NCBI RefSeq assembly: GCF_051020975.1
Contig: NC_135042.1
Location: forward strand, 6,533,888-6,597,887
Length of the DNA stretch: 64,000 bases
Source: Osmia lignaria lignaria
Taxonomy: Eukaryota; Arthropoda; Insecta; Hymenoptera; Megachilidae
Direction: 5' to 3'
Positions 50,373 to 61,464 of this stretch are shown here, piece after piece; within the stretch, counting starts at the first letter, position 1; each line of letters starts with the position of its first letter. The notes under the pieces were generated by a model that was not told where the DNA came from, made no database searches, and worked only from the letters and a program-made list of their open reading frames with translations. The position numbers and the translations under genes are program-made.

Positions 50373-51277
50373 GCAGTGCACCATTTTTGTGTCATAGTTG
50401 CTCAATTCTGCTTTTCTGTATTTACTCTTCGAGCTTTATACTTGCAAAGTCGAGTCACTTTTATTAAAAATAAAACCCCCTGGGGGGGCCAGCCCATATA
50501 CTATATCGGAGCCGTGAAATTTCGCCGATATTCTTACTTTTAATAAAGTGAAAATATCAACTTTAGTTTTTGCTAATCATACGTTTTAGATTAGGCATTT
50601 CAGCACACATGAAGAAAACTGGTAGGTGAAAATACCTTTGGCCTTGTTCATTTTTATGCCCAAAGCTCATTCGGGTACTTAGATGTACTCGCGTGGGTGG
50701 AGGGCGGTGGACAAGGTTTAGTTTTAAGTGTACATTTTGGCGACTGACAAAAGTAGTGAACCAATAGTGAACCACGATATAAGTTCCACATGTGTGTGTG
50801 TGGTTAGGATGTGGGATTTGTGTCGTTTATTAACAATCTTAACTTACTATAAGATTGCAAAATACTTATCAAGAATAAATTGAAAAATTTTTACATTAGA
50901 TAATTCAATAGAATACGAAAATGAAATGTATTACTTTAGCATAATGTTCACTATTATTTGTCAGTCGATTTCAGCAAAAAGGTATGTGATTTTATTAGAG
51001 TGTGAAAGTTGAATTGAACTCGGGTGTCGGAGGCGTCCCGGGACGTTCTCTCTAGGTGTAGGCATTTTTGCACCCGGGTGGTTGTATGAGAACCGTGGAG
51101 TGAATTTTTGTGAGAATGATTTTTGCCCTTTTTTAAATATAGCGATAGGCAGGCAGGTAGTTTACTTCTGGTATGATTGAGTTTAGTTTATAAGTAGGCA
51201 GGGCCAGAGCAAGCTTTCATGTTTCTCTTCGTATTCTCCTCTAATACGTGAGAAGCTTGTATCTGGGGTTGGAAATT

Positions 51278-51356
51278 AAAAAATCGAGAGGAAAAATGAA
51301 AATGCAAATTAATTAGTTGATTAATTAATTAATTTAGCATTCTCTCTTGATTTTTT
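51278..51356 (+). ncRNA. Long hairpin
   Basis: AAAAAATCGAGAG (51278-51290) pairs with CTCTTGATTTTTT (51344-51356), allowing one G.U. Inside, AATGC/GCATT and AATTAATTA/TTAATTAATT continue the stem. Confidence 0.55.
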
Positions 51357-51513
51357 CAAGGCCAAGCCTTATTAGTTTGTAAGTCGTAGTCGTGGTACTA
51401 GACCCGATTACAAAAATGAAGTATTAAAGTGAAAGTGCAGTGAAGTGAAGTGAAGTGAAGTGAAATTAAAAAGTGTTTTGTGCTTGGACATTTGCAAAAA
51501 TTGTGCAGGTATG

Positions 51514-51542
51514 CGAGTAGCGATTCAAGGGATCGTTGCTCG
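51514..51542 (+). ncRNA. 11-bp hairpin with G.U pairs
   Basis: CGAGTAGCGAT (51514-51524) pairs over its full length with ATCGTTGCTCG (51532-51542), using two G.U pairs that exist only in a + strand transcript. Confidence 0.55.
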
Positions 51543-51641
51543 TTTACGTGTTACGTTCTTACAAATGTCTGAGCAAACGTAAAATTTTCGCGAGTGATTT
51601 TTGTGAGGCTATTGCCGAAGAAAGAAGAGGCTATATGCTGA

Positions 51642-51717
51642 AGAGCCCCGGCAAAATTTGCCCAGAAGAGGGGAACTACTAATGGCTCTCCATCTTCGGA
51701 TGGACAGTCATTCTGTC
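51642..51717 (+). ncRNA. Clustered hairpins with UUCG tetraloop
   Basis: Outer AGAGCC/GGCTCT (51642/51684) encloses GGCAAA/TTTGCC (51650/51657). Next come CCATC-TTCG-GATGG (51690-51703), a C(UUCG)G tetraloop hairpin, and GACAG/CTGTC (51703/51713) around TCATT. Confidence 0.6.
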
Positions 51718-52613
51718 ACTATGCTCGCTTATTTGTTTTTCTTTTTCTTGTATGTCTTTTACAGGGTTTTTGCTTGAACGGTATGAACAATACCGTCAAG
51801 TACATATTAAGCTCGAAATTTTACGAGTTTAATACCGAGCTCGTTGAATTATTAAATCGCGATTTTGTTTTTTCTACTTCTTTTTAATTCATTACTTTAT
51901 TTCAGTGTATTATTTTTTTCTTATTTGCTTTTTACATAAATCATATTTCATATTCTCATTTTAAATATGTTCAATGTATTTAAAACATTATCTGCTTTAG
52001 GTATGTTTGCAATTAGGTATGTTTTCTGTTCTTGGCTTTTACTGTTTAAATTCTAATCGAAATTTTGATGGTAATCATATTTTCCGTTTCAGAATTCTAT
52101 TATTGAAATTGTTATTTTCTCAATCGTTACTGAAATTATAATCTTAATAATTATATTTTCCTTTTCAGCATTTTGTCGTTTAAATTGTTGTTCGATCAAT
52201 TCTTTTTGATATTACGATATTAATAATTATGCCTTCCGTTTCAGCATTTCATTGTTTAAATTGTTATTTTGTGTCGTTTGTTTTGGGGTGTTTTATAGTT
52301 TTAGGGAGTTCACTATTTTGTTTTCTATTACAGCATTTTATTTTTGTAATTTTTATTTTCCCAATTGGTACTGAGGTTGTAATATTAATAATTATGTTTT
52401 CTATTACAGCATTTTATTTTTGTAATTTTTATTTTCTTGACTATTATTGAAATTATGATGTTAATGATATTTTCTGTTTTAACATTTTATCATTTAACTT
52501 GTTATTTTATAAATTTTTTCTTTGATTATGTTGTTAATTGTCTGTTTTCTATGTGTTATGATTTTAGGGTGGGTCACTCTCGTAGCCACCTCCACGTGGT
52601 GTGACCTGGTAAT

Positions 52614-52666
52614 CGATATCGTCGTCTAAAAATTTATCAAAAGATAGTTTTTAGAAAACGATATCG
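52614..52666 (+). ncRNA. Hairpin at the 3' side of the locus
   Basis: CGATATCGT (52614-52622) pairs with ACGATATCG (52658-52666), and CTAAAAA (52626) with TTTTTAG (52648). Just upstream, GGTCAC/GTGACC closes another stem at about 52572-52608. It could mark the end of the structured region. Confidence 0.5.
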
Positions 52667-53115
52667 AGCTAAACGCTACGACTCGCGAGTATAAAGTAGT
52701 AACATAAATTTTTTCTTTGACTCATGAAAATGAAGTAGTTTTCATTTCTTTTGGCAACTAATTTGATTTATTGTTTAAAAAAATATCACTTGCATCTCTT
52801 CGACTCTAAGCACCTTGGACATAAAATATATAGATCATTTTATTTCAAACGAAAGAGTACAGAAATGATGATAGAAAGTGCTGAGATAAATATTAGAATA
52901 TTTAATTCAGTGAATACAATTTACCAAGATCAATTACAATGTAAATAACATGTAGTTATATTTCTATACGAACAAATCTTTTTAAACATTAGACACTTAA
53001 TCCTTTAAATTGTTTAATATTACATGTGAGTTCTATTAGTGTGTGTATAACATTATTTAATGTCTATCATCATAATACTTCTTACAAATGTTTAGTATCA
53101 ATTTAAAAATCATAA

Positions 53116-56100
53116 TTATTCATTTTTTCTCATTTGATTAATATTCTCTGCCGAGACTCCTTTTTGATCATCCCAAGGTTTCTCAACGTCATTTCGAACA
53201 TCGATCAGCAAACTTTGCCTGCACAATTTCGAAATCGTATTCATATTCCCCTCCTCTATATCTTTACTACGTATGAATTTCGTGAATTTCAGTTTATTAA
53301 CAATCTTCGCAAATGGCCCTAAAGGTTCTTGCTGTTTCACAATCGATCTTGGAAGAGACTCGCAACCACGATTGGTCTCTGTGAGTCGTACAAAGGTATC
53401 AGGATCCACATTGATCATTCCAACACTGGCAGATTTTATCCTGTCAGGTCTAGAAACGACCGAATTATCTGATAAATTATTCTTAAACAAATCCATTTTA
53501 TCTTCTTCTTTTGACTTACTTGATACTTCTTCTACCTTTGAAATACCATTCGTATCCAACAATTTTTCATTTTCCTCCGGTTGTTTCTCCAAAATATCCT
53601 CGTAACGATGAACAGAATTTTTTAGAAAATCATGATCCTTGAGTGATCGAGGTTCCATCACGGAATGACACAATGGACCCCCTCGACGAGACAGGAAATC
53701 CTCCTTCGCCCGACGTATTCTCAAAAAGTGTGATTCGATGGACGATTCCTCGGATATTGTATTCGTTCGACCGTCTCTTCTTGCCACCGCATTAGATAAA
53801 ATGTTTAATTTGTGAATAAGATCCGAAGACTGTGGATCGAATTTCGGAGAAGATCCTTCGCTTTTTAAACTGGAAGAACTAATAGCAGAAATGGTTTCTT
53901 GATCAGGCGTTGCTTGCACTAATGCACTTACTCTTTGATTCTTTTTCTCAACAGATTCCTTCAATTCATAATTTTTCTCTGTTATTTCAATACATGAATT
54001 CTTCTCTTTTAAAATTTTAGTTTGAGACGCGGTTGATGATTTTCTTTTACTCTCCATTGATTTGCATTCAATATTTTCTTCTTTATCACTTTCTTTTATT
54101 TTCAATTCTCTATCTTTCGAAGATGGACGAAGAGGCCAAGGTAAAGAAAGAGACATTCTTAATAACACATCTTGCCTGTTCACTTTTGGAGAGGCTGATC
54201 TGGATTTACTTTTACTTTTCATTGAAAATAAATGATCTTCTTCGAGACTCTCTTTTCTGCTAGCTGAATGCTCCTCCAATTTTCGGAATGGAGAAAATAT
54301 TATACGTTTTGTTTTGATGAAAACGTTTCTACTTGGAGAAATTCTTTTTTTAGAGCTTCCTTCCTGGCTGATTGGAACTCCACGATCGGTGCTCGATCGA
54401 TTACGACCTTCTATAGAATTTTCAATTTCAGAATTTTCTGCAGATGGTTTTGAACTTTTCAGTTTATCCACGCATCCTGTACTGGCTGTTGGTACGACTA
54501 TTTTATTTAAGGTTTCTTCGTTTATGATTATCCTTTCGAAACAACGCTCTTCGCGACAGGGTGCAACTGTGCAAGGCGTTGTTCTGATGGTTGGTTCTAG
54601 ATATTCACCACTGCAAGGGTTCGAAGAACGTAACACTACAGAAGTGAAGACATTTTCGAAATTATGATACTGCTGTTCCCTCGTTTCATTCGACGTTACA
54701 GCTGGTGGAGTTCTTTTCGTGCAATTTGTTCTACTTTGGTCTTCGTGATCTGGATTTTTGCAGTTTTGCAAGTTCGATTTCATTTTGAAGAGATCTTGAT
54801 AGGTGTGACGATTGTGTATTTCCTCTCTGATCACACCGTAATTTTTTTCGTGATCGTTGAAACGTTCATCGTCTCGGTTTATACGGCGGAGACCCATTTC
54901 AGATAAAGGAAACTTGGCTTCATCTAAAACTGATTATATTTTTTCACAAGAAAGAATCTTTCTTTTCTAATAAAAATATAAAATCTAATTTACAAAAATT
55001 ACCTAATTTACATTTGTTCGATGATTCCAATAAAGCATTCGCATAATCTTCGTTGTAATTCGGCTGGACATTCGTTGAGGAACAGCAACGACGGTTGATG
55101 GGACTCAGATCAATTTCCTCATACTCGTTGTCGCATTTCATCTTAGCCTCGGCTGTGTCCTTTCCGTTATCGCTGCTTGGGTCATTTTCAGCCTCATGGA
55201 CGTCATCGTCATGCTGGTGCTTCTTGTCGCCCGATAAGTCCTGGTTGTACCGACAGGTCGCTAATTGTGATTGCGCTATGGTAAAACTTACTTTTGAAGA
55301 AAATGCATTTTCCGTTGTTGCTTTCTTCTTGTCCGTGTTTCGGTGGGAAATCGAGTCGAATATTCTCAAAGGTCGAAAGCAAAAGAAATAACATTCAAAG
55401 TGGTAATTAATCTTTTATGTCTAATTAATGGTAATTAATCGTAAGTGGAATGTCTACATTATTCGTTTCGATTGTGGTAAGAAAAAAAAAAATAGCAAAA
55501 TAAAATGATATCTAGGATCATCAAGTAGTAAATTACAACAATGCGATACGAAATTTTACAAAATCTACCATCATCTCTTTTATGCTCGCAGCAAAATGAT
55601 TTCCGAGATTCCTTCCGTGCCCGGTCTCGTTTTCGTCTGCTTCTGAAATCAAATATAACGAATGTTTTTTTTTTATTTAACTCTTAGCTACTAAAGGTTT
55701 ATATAATATTTTAAAATAGCAAATATATGCAATGGGAAATTAAAAATGATAATTCAAAAGAAAAATGGGTACCTTTTAGCAAATAATATTATATATTAAT
55801 ATTCATAGACTTCTGTAATTTTAAATTTACCTTCAAGCCCATATTTCTTTACAGTTGAAGTTCCATTATCTCCATCGGATTGTACACTTGAAATTTCTTC
55901 CCTGAAAACATACAAATCTGCAAAAGTATAGTTAGTTCTTTAAAACACATTGCATTCTTTTCCTGTACCTCTCACATTTGCTGTAATTCCTTTCAACCAT
56001 TCCTTTTGATTCCTTCGCAACTTTATATTTTTGATCCAGTTCCATGGAATAAATCGAACTGTCTGATTTCATGGAATCTTTATCTAAATCTCGATCAAAC

Positions 56101-59100
56101 TTTTCATCATTATCCCCTATACAATTCTTCTTTCCATTCAATGATTCTGTGATGGACGATCTCTCTGAGTCTACATTATCCTTGCTATTCCAAATTTTTG
56201 TTGACTCAGAATGATCTGTACTCAAACTATCTTCACTCGAGAAACTCTTCCTTCGACTCCACTTTTTCGACTCCCAATGCTTTCGATCTTCATTCTCCTC
56301 GATTTCAATTAAAAACATCGGAGATGGTTCGTGACTAGAAGTAACTGTCCCAAGTGGTACAGCGATGCTAGTCGTTTCACTCGCTGCAACGGAATATACA
56401 GGAGTCTGATGGGGTTGAACCCTTTCCAAAGGACTCGCAGTTTCCTCTATGACATCCTCTATGTCGACGATCATTGCTTCCGGCTCAGAATCGTCCATAA
56501 CGATGTCCTCGGTTATGTCTTCCGTTCTTCGCGAATCGACTGAAAATCAAAGCGAAAAGTCGATTATTGATTGATAAATTGATTATTGAAACGATATACT
56601 TACTAGATGCTGGTAAATTATCAATACATTTATTATCCTTCGATCTACTTCCAGCATGATCAAATGTCTGTAAACTGGTCGAACGACGTATGAAAAATTC
56701 ATCCTGCACAGTTTCTTCTATCACGCTACCAACGGATTTCGATCTTTTTAGAGCATTGACTTTGAATAGCGATGGTTCATCGTTTCCAGCTTCTAAAAAT
56801 AATTTTAATTTTAATAAATATATTGAAATTTTTTTTCAAAATGTATTTATGACAGGTACTTGTCGTAGGCTGTGTAACAGTCGACGTTTCATTAGTCATG
56901 TTCCTAGCAAATGGATCGTAAGCAGGTCCAAGAAGACGAAAAGTTGAGGACGTGGGTGATATTCCACGATACCTTTCCCAATCATACAATTTCCTCGTGA
57001 ATTCTCGCGAAATACCTTCGAATCTATATGATCCTACAGATGTTCGAATTAAAACTTCATTGGTATCGTTTATGTTTTGCGCACCTTCGTACGGCCTTAA
57101 AAGAAAAATAAGAAAATTGTTGAATTTTTTAAATTTCCTTTAAAATTTACATTTACCTTACAATATACCATACCTTACATCTCCGTCGAAGCATTCGTCC
57201 AATCGTCGAGCATCGCTTTCTCTTCGTCCTTTTCCAATACCACTATCAAAGAGGGAGACAACCCTTTCCAGAGCTAGAAACTCGGTTTCGTCAATTCCAG
57301 AAGAAATTCCAAGTCTATTAGATTTCGATTGCGTGGCTTGTTTCGCGTCACGATTACTCGCGTCGTTCATCCTTTTCCAAATTTCCATTTTTCGAACAAA
57401 ATCTTCACCGAGGTGCGATTTACCATCCCCATTTTCTTCGCAGCTACCACGGGACCCTGCCATTTCTTTATTTCTGTATTCAGATTTCGATGGAGATCTC
57501 CAAAGCTGCCAATCGGTCAAACGACGACGATTGATCCTTTGTTGCTCGAACGGAGCACTTCCTCGTCGTTCCTTTTTCGTACGTTTCCAGTCCTGAAGTT
57601 TCTTTCGGAACTCTGGCGCCAATCTCTCTTCAGACGGTAAGACTTCCCGAGGATTCAAGTAATTAGAGGATACTTCGCGAGAGTCTTTCGTGGCAATGCG
57701 AGGAGATGAGTTTTTTAAACGCTCCCATTCGATTAATTTTCGGTGGAACTCTGCTCCCAGTTTCTCTCGAAGGGCTCGGTAATCTCGACGAGTCTCGGCT
57801 TGAGCATTTAACGGGCTTTTCCGGAGCTCTTCCGTACTGTTGCTGTAGCCATAAGCCAATGGTGCTTCTAATCCTAATAGATACAAAAGAATTAATTAAA
57901 TCGATGTTGATCAATAAGAATATTATAATATGTTTTGTATTTAGTTGCATTATACATTGTATTAGGCCAAATATTTGTTTTTATTAAGTTAAACTTTCAT
58001 GAAAATTTATTTCAATAATTAAATAAATGACTTTGCCATTTTTCCTGGAAATGCCTACTATGCTCGGTACTGTACACACATTTAACGATAAATACTACGG
58101 TTGTCAAACTTCTTTTGTTTCAATTATGCCGATGTAAATCAATAACCCGATTATTTTGTATTTAAAGTCATGAATTTGGCATGTTGAGAGCAAAATTTGT
58201 CGTTCCTGTCATTCGTGAAATTCACACCGATATTTCGAAATTTTCCTCGCGTAACAGTGGATGTGATAGCAAAGTATCACGCAAAAAGGCACAATCGGCA
58301 GTATTATCGAAGTGTAAAGAATATGCCGAGAAACTTGCTCAGTGTCCAAAACCAGCTGGTTCATGTGCGCGTTGTAAATGGCAGTTTTCGGATTCTACAC
58401 CAGAAGTAATAAATCCATTTGCAATACTTTCTCCTCTGAGTTATCCAAAAAAATTAATTTTCGAACCGACAACTTTTCCTTTCAATTTTTCAGTGTGAGG
58501 TGACAAGCGTTGTCGATAATTACGGAAAGGTCCAGCAAAATTTGACGAATCAGGCAAAATCAATTCTAGCTGACTTTCAAAAAGAATCATCATCCATACT
58601 GAGAAATCTTAAGAAAAACATAGAAATATCCAAAAATAATGAAGAAAAACGATTAGATGAATTCTCTCGTGACATCAAAAAGAGAATTCAGAAATTATTG
58701 GTTCTCGATCCACCGTTCGGTTCTTGCAAACGAAAGTCAGCAATGCTTCTCCATCATCAAACTCGACAAGCTTTTAACAATTTACAATGCGACGTTTTAC
58801 CACGAATTAATCGAATACAATATATTATCGATAATTTAGAACGTGATATGCTAATTTCCATCGAACGTGCTAAGTCTTTGGCACTTTCCTGTCGAAAGTG
58901 CAAAAGTTCCGAGGCATTGGAGAAATGCATCGAGGAGAATGGAAAGTATGCAGAAAAAATTCTGGAGAAAACGTCGGAGGGTGTGCGGTTTGGTTTAAAC
59001 AAAATCGATAAGGTTCAACGCGAAATTCTGGATTATCATAAAGCGACGATGTTAGATCTCATGAAAGCTTATCATAAAAAGAACAAGGCGTTATTGGAAC

Positions 59101-61464
59101 ATTTGGATAATTGTATTTTTGAAGCCACAAATAAAAGAAAACGATAAGAATTTGATTTACCGTCTTGAAGGATCATTTGTCTGGAAACAACTCTGATGAG
59201 ATTAGGTGGAACACTCAGGGTTGAATTCGTCAAGAATGCTCGTCTGACTTTATTCCATTTCGAGTTTTGTCTCTGAGTTTTTGATGTTAGCATTGTGGAT
59301 TCTTCGTTGGCTGATTGCTGCATAGAAAAATTAATAGAATAAAGGTTTGACTTCATTTGGAGTTAGTAATATTAATATTAACCTGTCGTTTAAAATCTTT
59401 GTTGATAGAAAATTCCCGATGCATTTTCCTATGCTGCGGAGAATTTCCACCGGAAGTATGTGCACTGGATGGAAGTGGCGAGCTTGAATCTGGTGAGGAC
59501 AAACACCTCATTTCTTCCTCGTGCGAAGGTATTGTAATCGTTAAGGTTGGAGTGAATCTTTTCGAAGATAAATCCGTATCCCTTTCATCCATTCTGTTCA
59601 TGGAATGCATCGTATGATTCTTCTCGGATGTTACACGAATCAATGGTTTTCCCTGATAAACAAATTTTATATGTTTTAAATGTTTATAATTGAGTGATCT
59701 CAATTTTTGTATTTACCATATTTATGAGACTATGATCTTCAGCATTAGTGGTGACGATCTCTTCATCAAGGGATTGACTTCTCTGATTCGTACACTCTAC
59801 CTTTTTCTCATTTTTCATTTTCAAGGATTGACATCCCAAATTATTTGAAATATTCTTCTGTAAATCTGAAAATCAATTACCATTATAGAAGTTCCTATAC
59901 AGTTTCGTTTTCTATAATGAAAAGATATCTTCGTTGTTGAATTTGAAATAGAAAATTATAAAAGACGTATCTTGAAATTCTCCAGACAAACTACACGTTC
60001 TATTAGTAGAAGAAAGAAAAAATGCTGTATAAACATAGGTCAATAAATGCTTCAATAAAAAAGTTATAAAAAGAATAGGAAAAAAATAACTGATCTCCCC
60101 CTCGGTATAGTGAAACTCAAGAATGAATCATGATATTTATCTAATCTATTTATGCGAGTTAGGTTTATTGCCCAAAATTGCGGAAGATGATCTATGTTGC
60201 TTTTATTAGTACCGGTAACTATCGTTTTTGTTGTACAATTTCGCACCGACATGCCTCGATTATTTTTGGACAAAGATATACATAAACATTTCTGTTCTGT
60301 GTTACTTCTGTGCTTGAAATTTTCAAACTATTGTTAAACAATAGCAATATCACTTAGAAACCTTGCAAATTTCATAGTGGAAATTTTTGAAAATTTGATT
60401 TCAAACTTTCTAAATACCTATTTTAGAACCTTACAATATGTAAATGAATTTGCAACCTTCCGTCTTCTATAATTTTCTATAAGAACGCAATGTAACGAAG
60501 GGTTAAATCATTATTCCCAAACAAGGATAAAACATAAAAATCTCGTACAATCGTAAGATCCTTCGTTCGACGAGGAGGCAGACGAAGTTCTCCCAAAAGA
60601 CGTTCCTCCATCGCAAGCTTCGTTTCCATAGGAAAAAACATGGGTACTATTCGAATCCCCAGTTTCAGTATCCAAACTCCTATGATACTTATTCGTCGGC
60701 GTCATAGTCGCCACGGTATCCATCGCTTCCAAATCGTTAGTACAAGCCCTTTCCCACTTGAAAGCAGCTTTCACTCTAGTCCATTTCGAGACTTTAGGCG
60801 CGCTCCCAGAAACTTCATCCACCGAAGTTTGTTTCTCGACGTCAATTTTACTTCTCGTTGGTCTCGAGGAAGACCTAATATACCGTCTCTGAAACGACGG
60901 ATCCCTGCAATTTGACAGCATAGCGTCTAAAAGCGATTCAGCGAAACCAGTGTCCTCGTCGCAGACATCGTTCATGTTATCTTTATCCCTCGCAAAGGCG
61001 TTTTCCAATCTGCGGTCGACGTTTCGAAGCACTTTTAATTTCTCCAAGTTTCTTACTCTTTTGAAGAACTTCGAACTCCGGCTTCTTAGTTCAAGAATTT
61101 GCTCGGTGATAGCGTAAAGTCGATCCAAATGTTCGAACGTGTCGTCCAAGTAGAGATTCGAAATAGCCATGGTGGAGGTGGCGGAATTCCTCGAGGGGCA
61201 TTCCGACGTTTGACTTTCGAGAGGCGGTGTGCCAAAGTCCGTCAAGTACGCGATTATGTCCTCGTCTTCGTCGAGGCTACGAGGCTGCGCCGTTTCCGCT
61301 TGGTTCCGTGAACTTTGCGCGCACCAAGGGCTCGCCCATGGGTCCGGTGGAGGTACAGGTAACTGTTTCTCCTCCACTTTGTCTCTCGCTCTTGGTACCG
61401 CCCTTTGTTCGCGGTTGCGACCGATTTTCTTCTCGATCTTTGGATCATCGACATTATCAGCCAT
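53116..61464 (-). CDS. Large low-complexity protein, 12 coding exons
   Basis: Not recognised. Exons (minus): 61464-60549, 59865-59717, 59652-59383, 59317-59161, 57873-57174, 57095-56860, 56792-56604, 56539-55969, 55901-55831, 55642-55537, 55364-55003 and 54923-53116, giving about 1844 residues with all phases consistent. Mostly polar, Ser/Glu/Lys-rich and probably disordered. Two features repeat. KW(T/N)(R/K)V(K/R)xAF occurs near residues 227 and 465. (E/D)FxRK(L/M)xxWxR occurs four times (about 539, 585, 655 and 762). The C-terminal part has basic SPFRKLEE- and serine-rich blocks. I see no membrane segment or enzyme motif. A 5' UTR exon probably ends at 61969 (donor GTGAGT). The join of the tenth and eleventh exons is the weakest. 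It may be a cytoskeletal or scaffold protein, but that is a guess. Confidence 0.75.
58035..58046 (+). promoter_or_regulatory. GCCATTTTTCCT motif upstream of nested gene
   Basis: Same 12-mer core as at 20989 upstream of Smu1, with similarity continuing some 30 bp to the right (CTATGCTCG shared). Probably part of the nested gene's promoter. Confidence 0.35.
58181..59147 (+). CDS. Nested two-exon gene, unknown product
   Basis: Lies on the opposite strand inside the fourth intron of the large minus-strand gene (59160-57874). Exons are 58181-58405 and 58494-59147, with a clean GTAATA donor and TTTCAG acceptor at phase 0, giving 292 residues. The product is strongly helical and charged. It has CxxC pairs (CARC near residue 62 of exon 1; CRKC in exon 2), other cysteines and long amphipathic stretches suggesting coiled coils. 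No signal peptide or membrane segment. ATG at 58181 is the first usable start; an upstream ATG at 58170 stops after five codons. I do not recognise the family. A GCCATTTTTCCT promoter-type motif lies 146 bp upstream. Confidence 0.75.

Larger units (their letters stand above)
47005..50503 (+). repeat. Five-domain structured tandem array
   Basis: Higher-order repeat with units of about 1.33-1.39 kb. Each unit has a leader starting TTTTCAGTATTTGCTCTTCA, a flank with GGTTCTCGACCCTAAAC (47101, 48426, 49817), 64-bp minisatellite copies, a type A domain, a second leader and a type B domain. The third unit is truncated and has one type C domain. Domains run about 47407-47780 (A), 47951-48314 (B), 48795-49169 (A), 49340-49704 (B) and 49987-50372 (C). 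The array is bounded by inverted repeats at 47005-47031 and 50476-50503. Short open frames starting near MPADI recur in the copies, but the sequences drift in ways that follow helices rather than codons. Confidence 0.85.
46592..52668 (+). ncRNA. Putative large structured RNA locus
   Basis: About 6 kb with no convincing long reading frame but an extraordinary density of perfect helices. Examples: 46592-46635 (TTCCC, TGTCG and GGAC stems nested in order), 46761-46863, five repeat domains, 50503-50531, 51021-51076, 51278-51356, 51514-51542, 51642-51717, 51773-51800 and 52614-52666. The transcribed strand is inferred as + from C(UUCG)G and GNRA loops and from G.U pairs that would be A.C mismatches on the other strand. 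Ends of the transcript and any splicing are unknown. Alternatives are a mobile element or satellite with conserved folds. I recognise no described RNA family. Confidence 0.55.

Noticed and set aside
47005..50503. CRISPR-like or rRNA origin of the array
   Set aside because: Unit length, domain alternation and eukaryotic context exclude CRISPR, and I could not match any segment to 18S, 28S or 5S rRNA.
46443..52604. Two-exon small protein joining 46510-46562 to an exon at 52568
   Set aside because: The in-phase join gives only about 12 further residues before a stop, and the second piece lies inside a stable hairpin, so coding is not supported.
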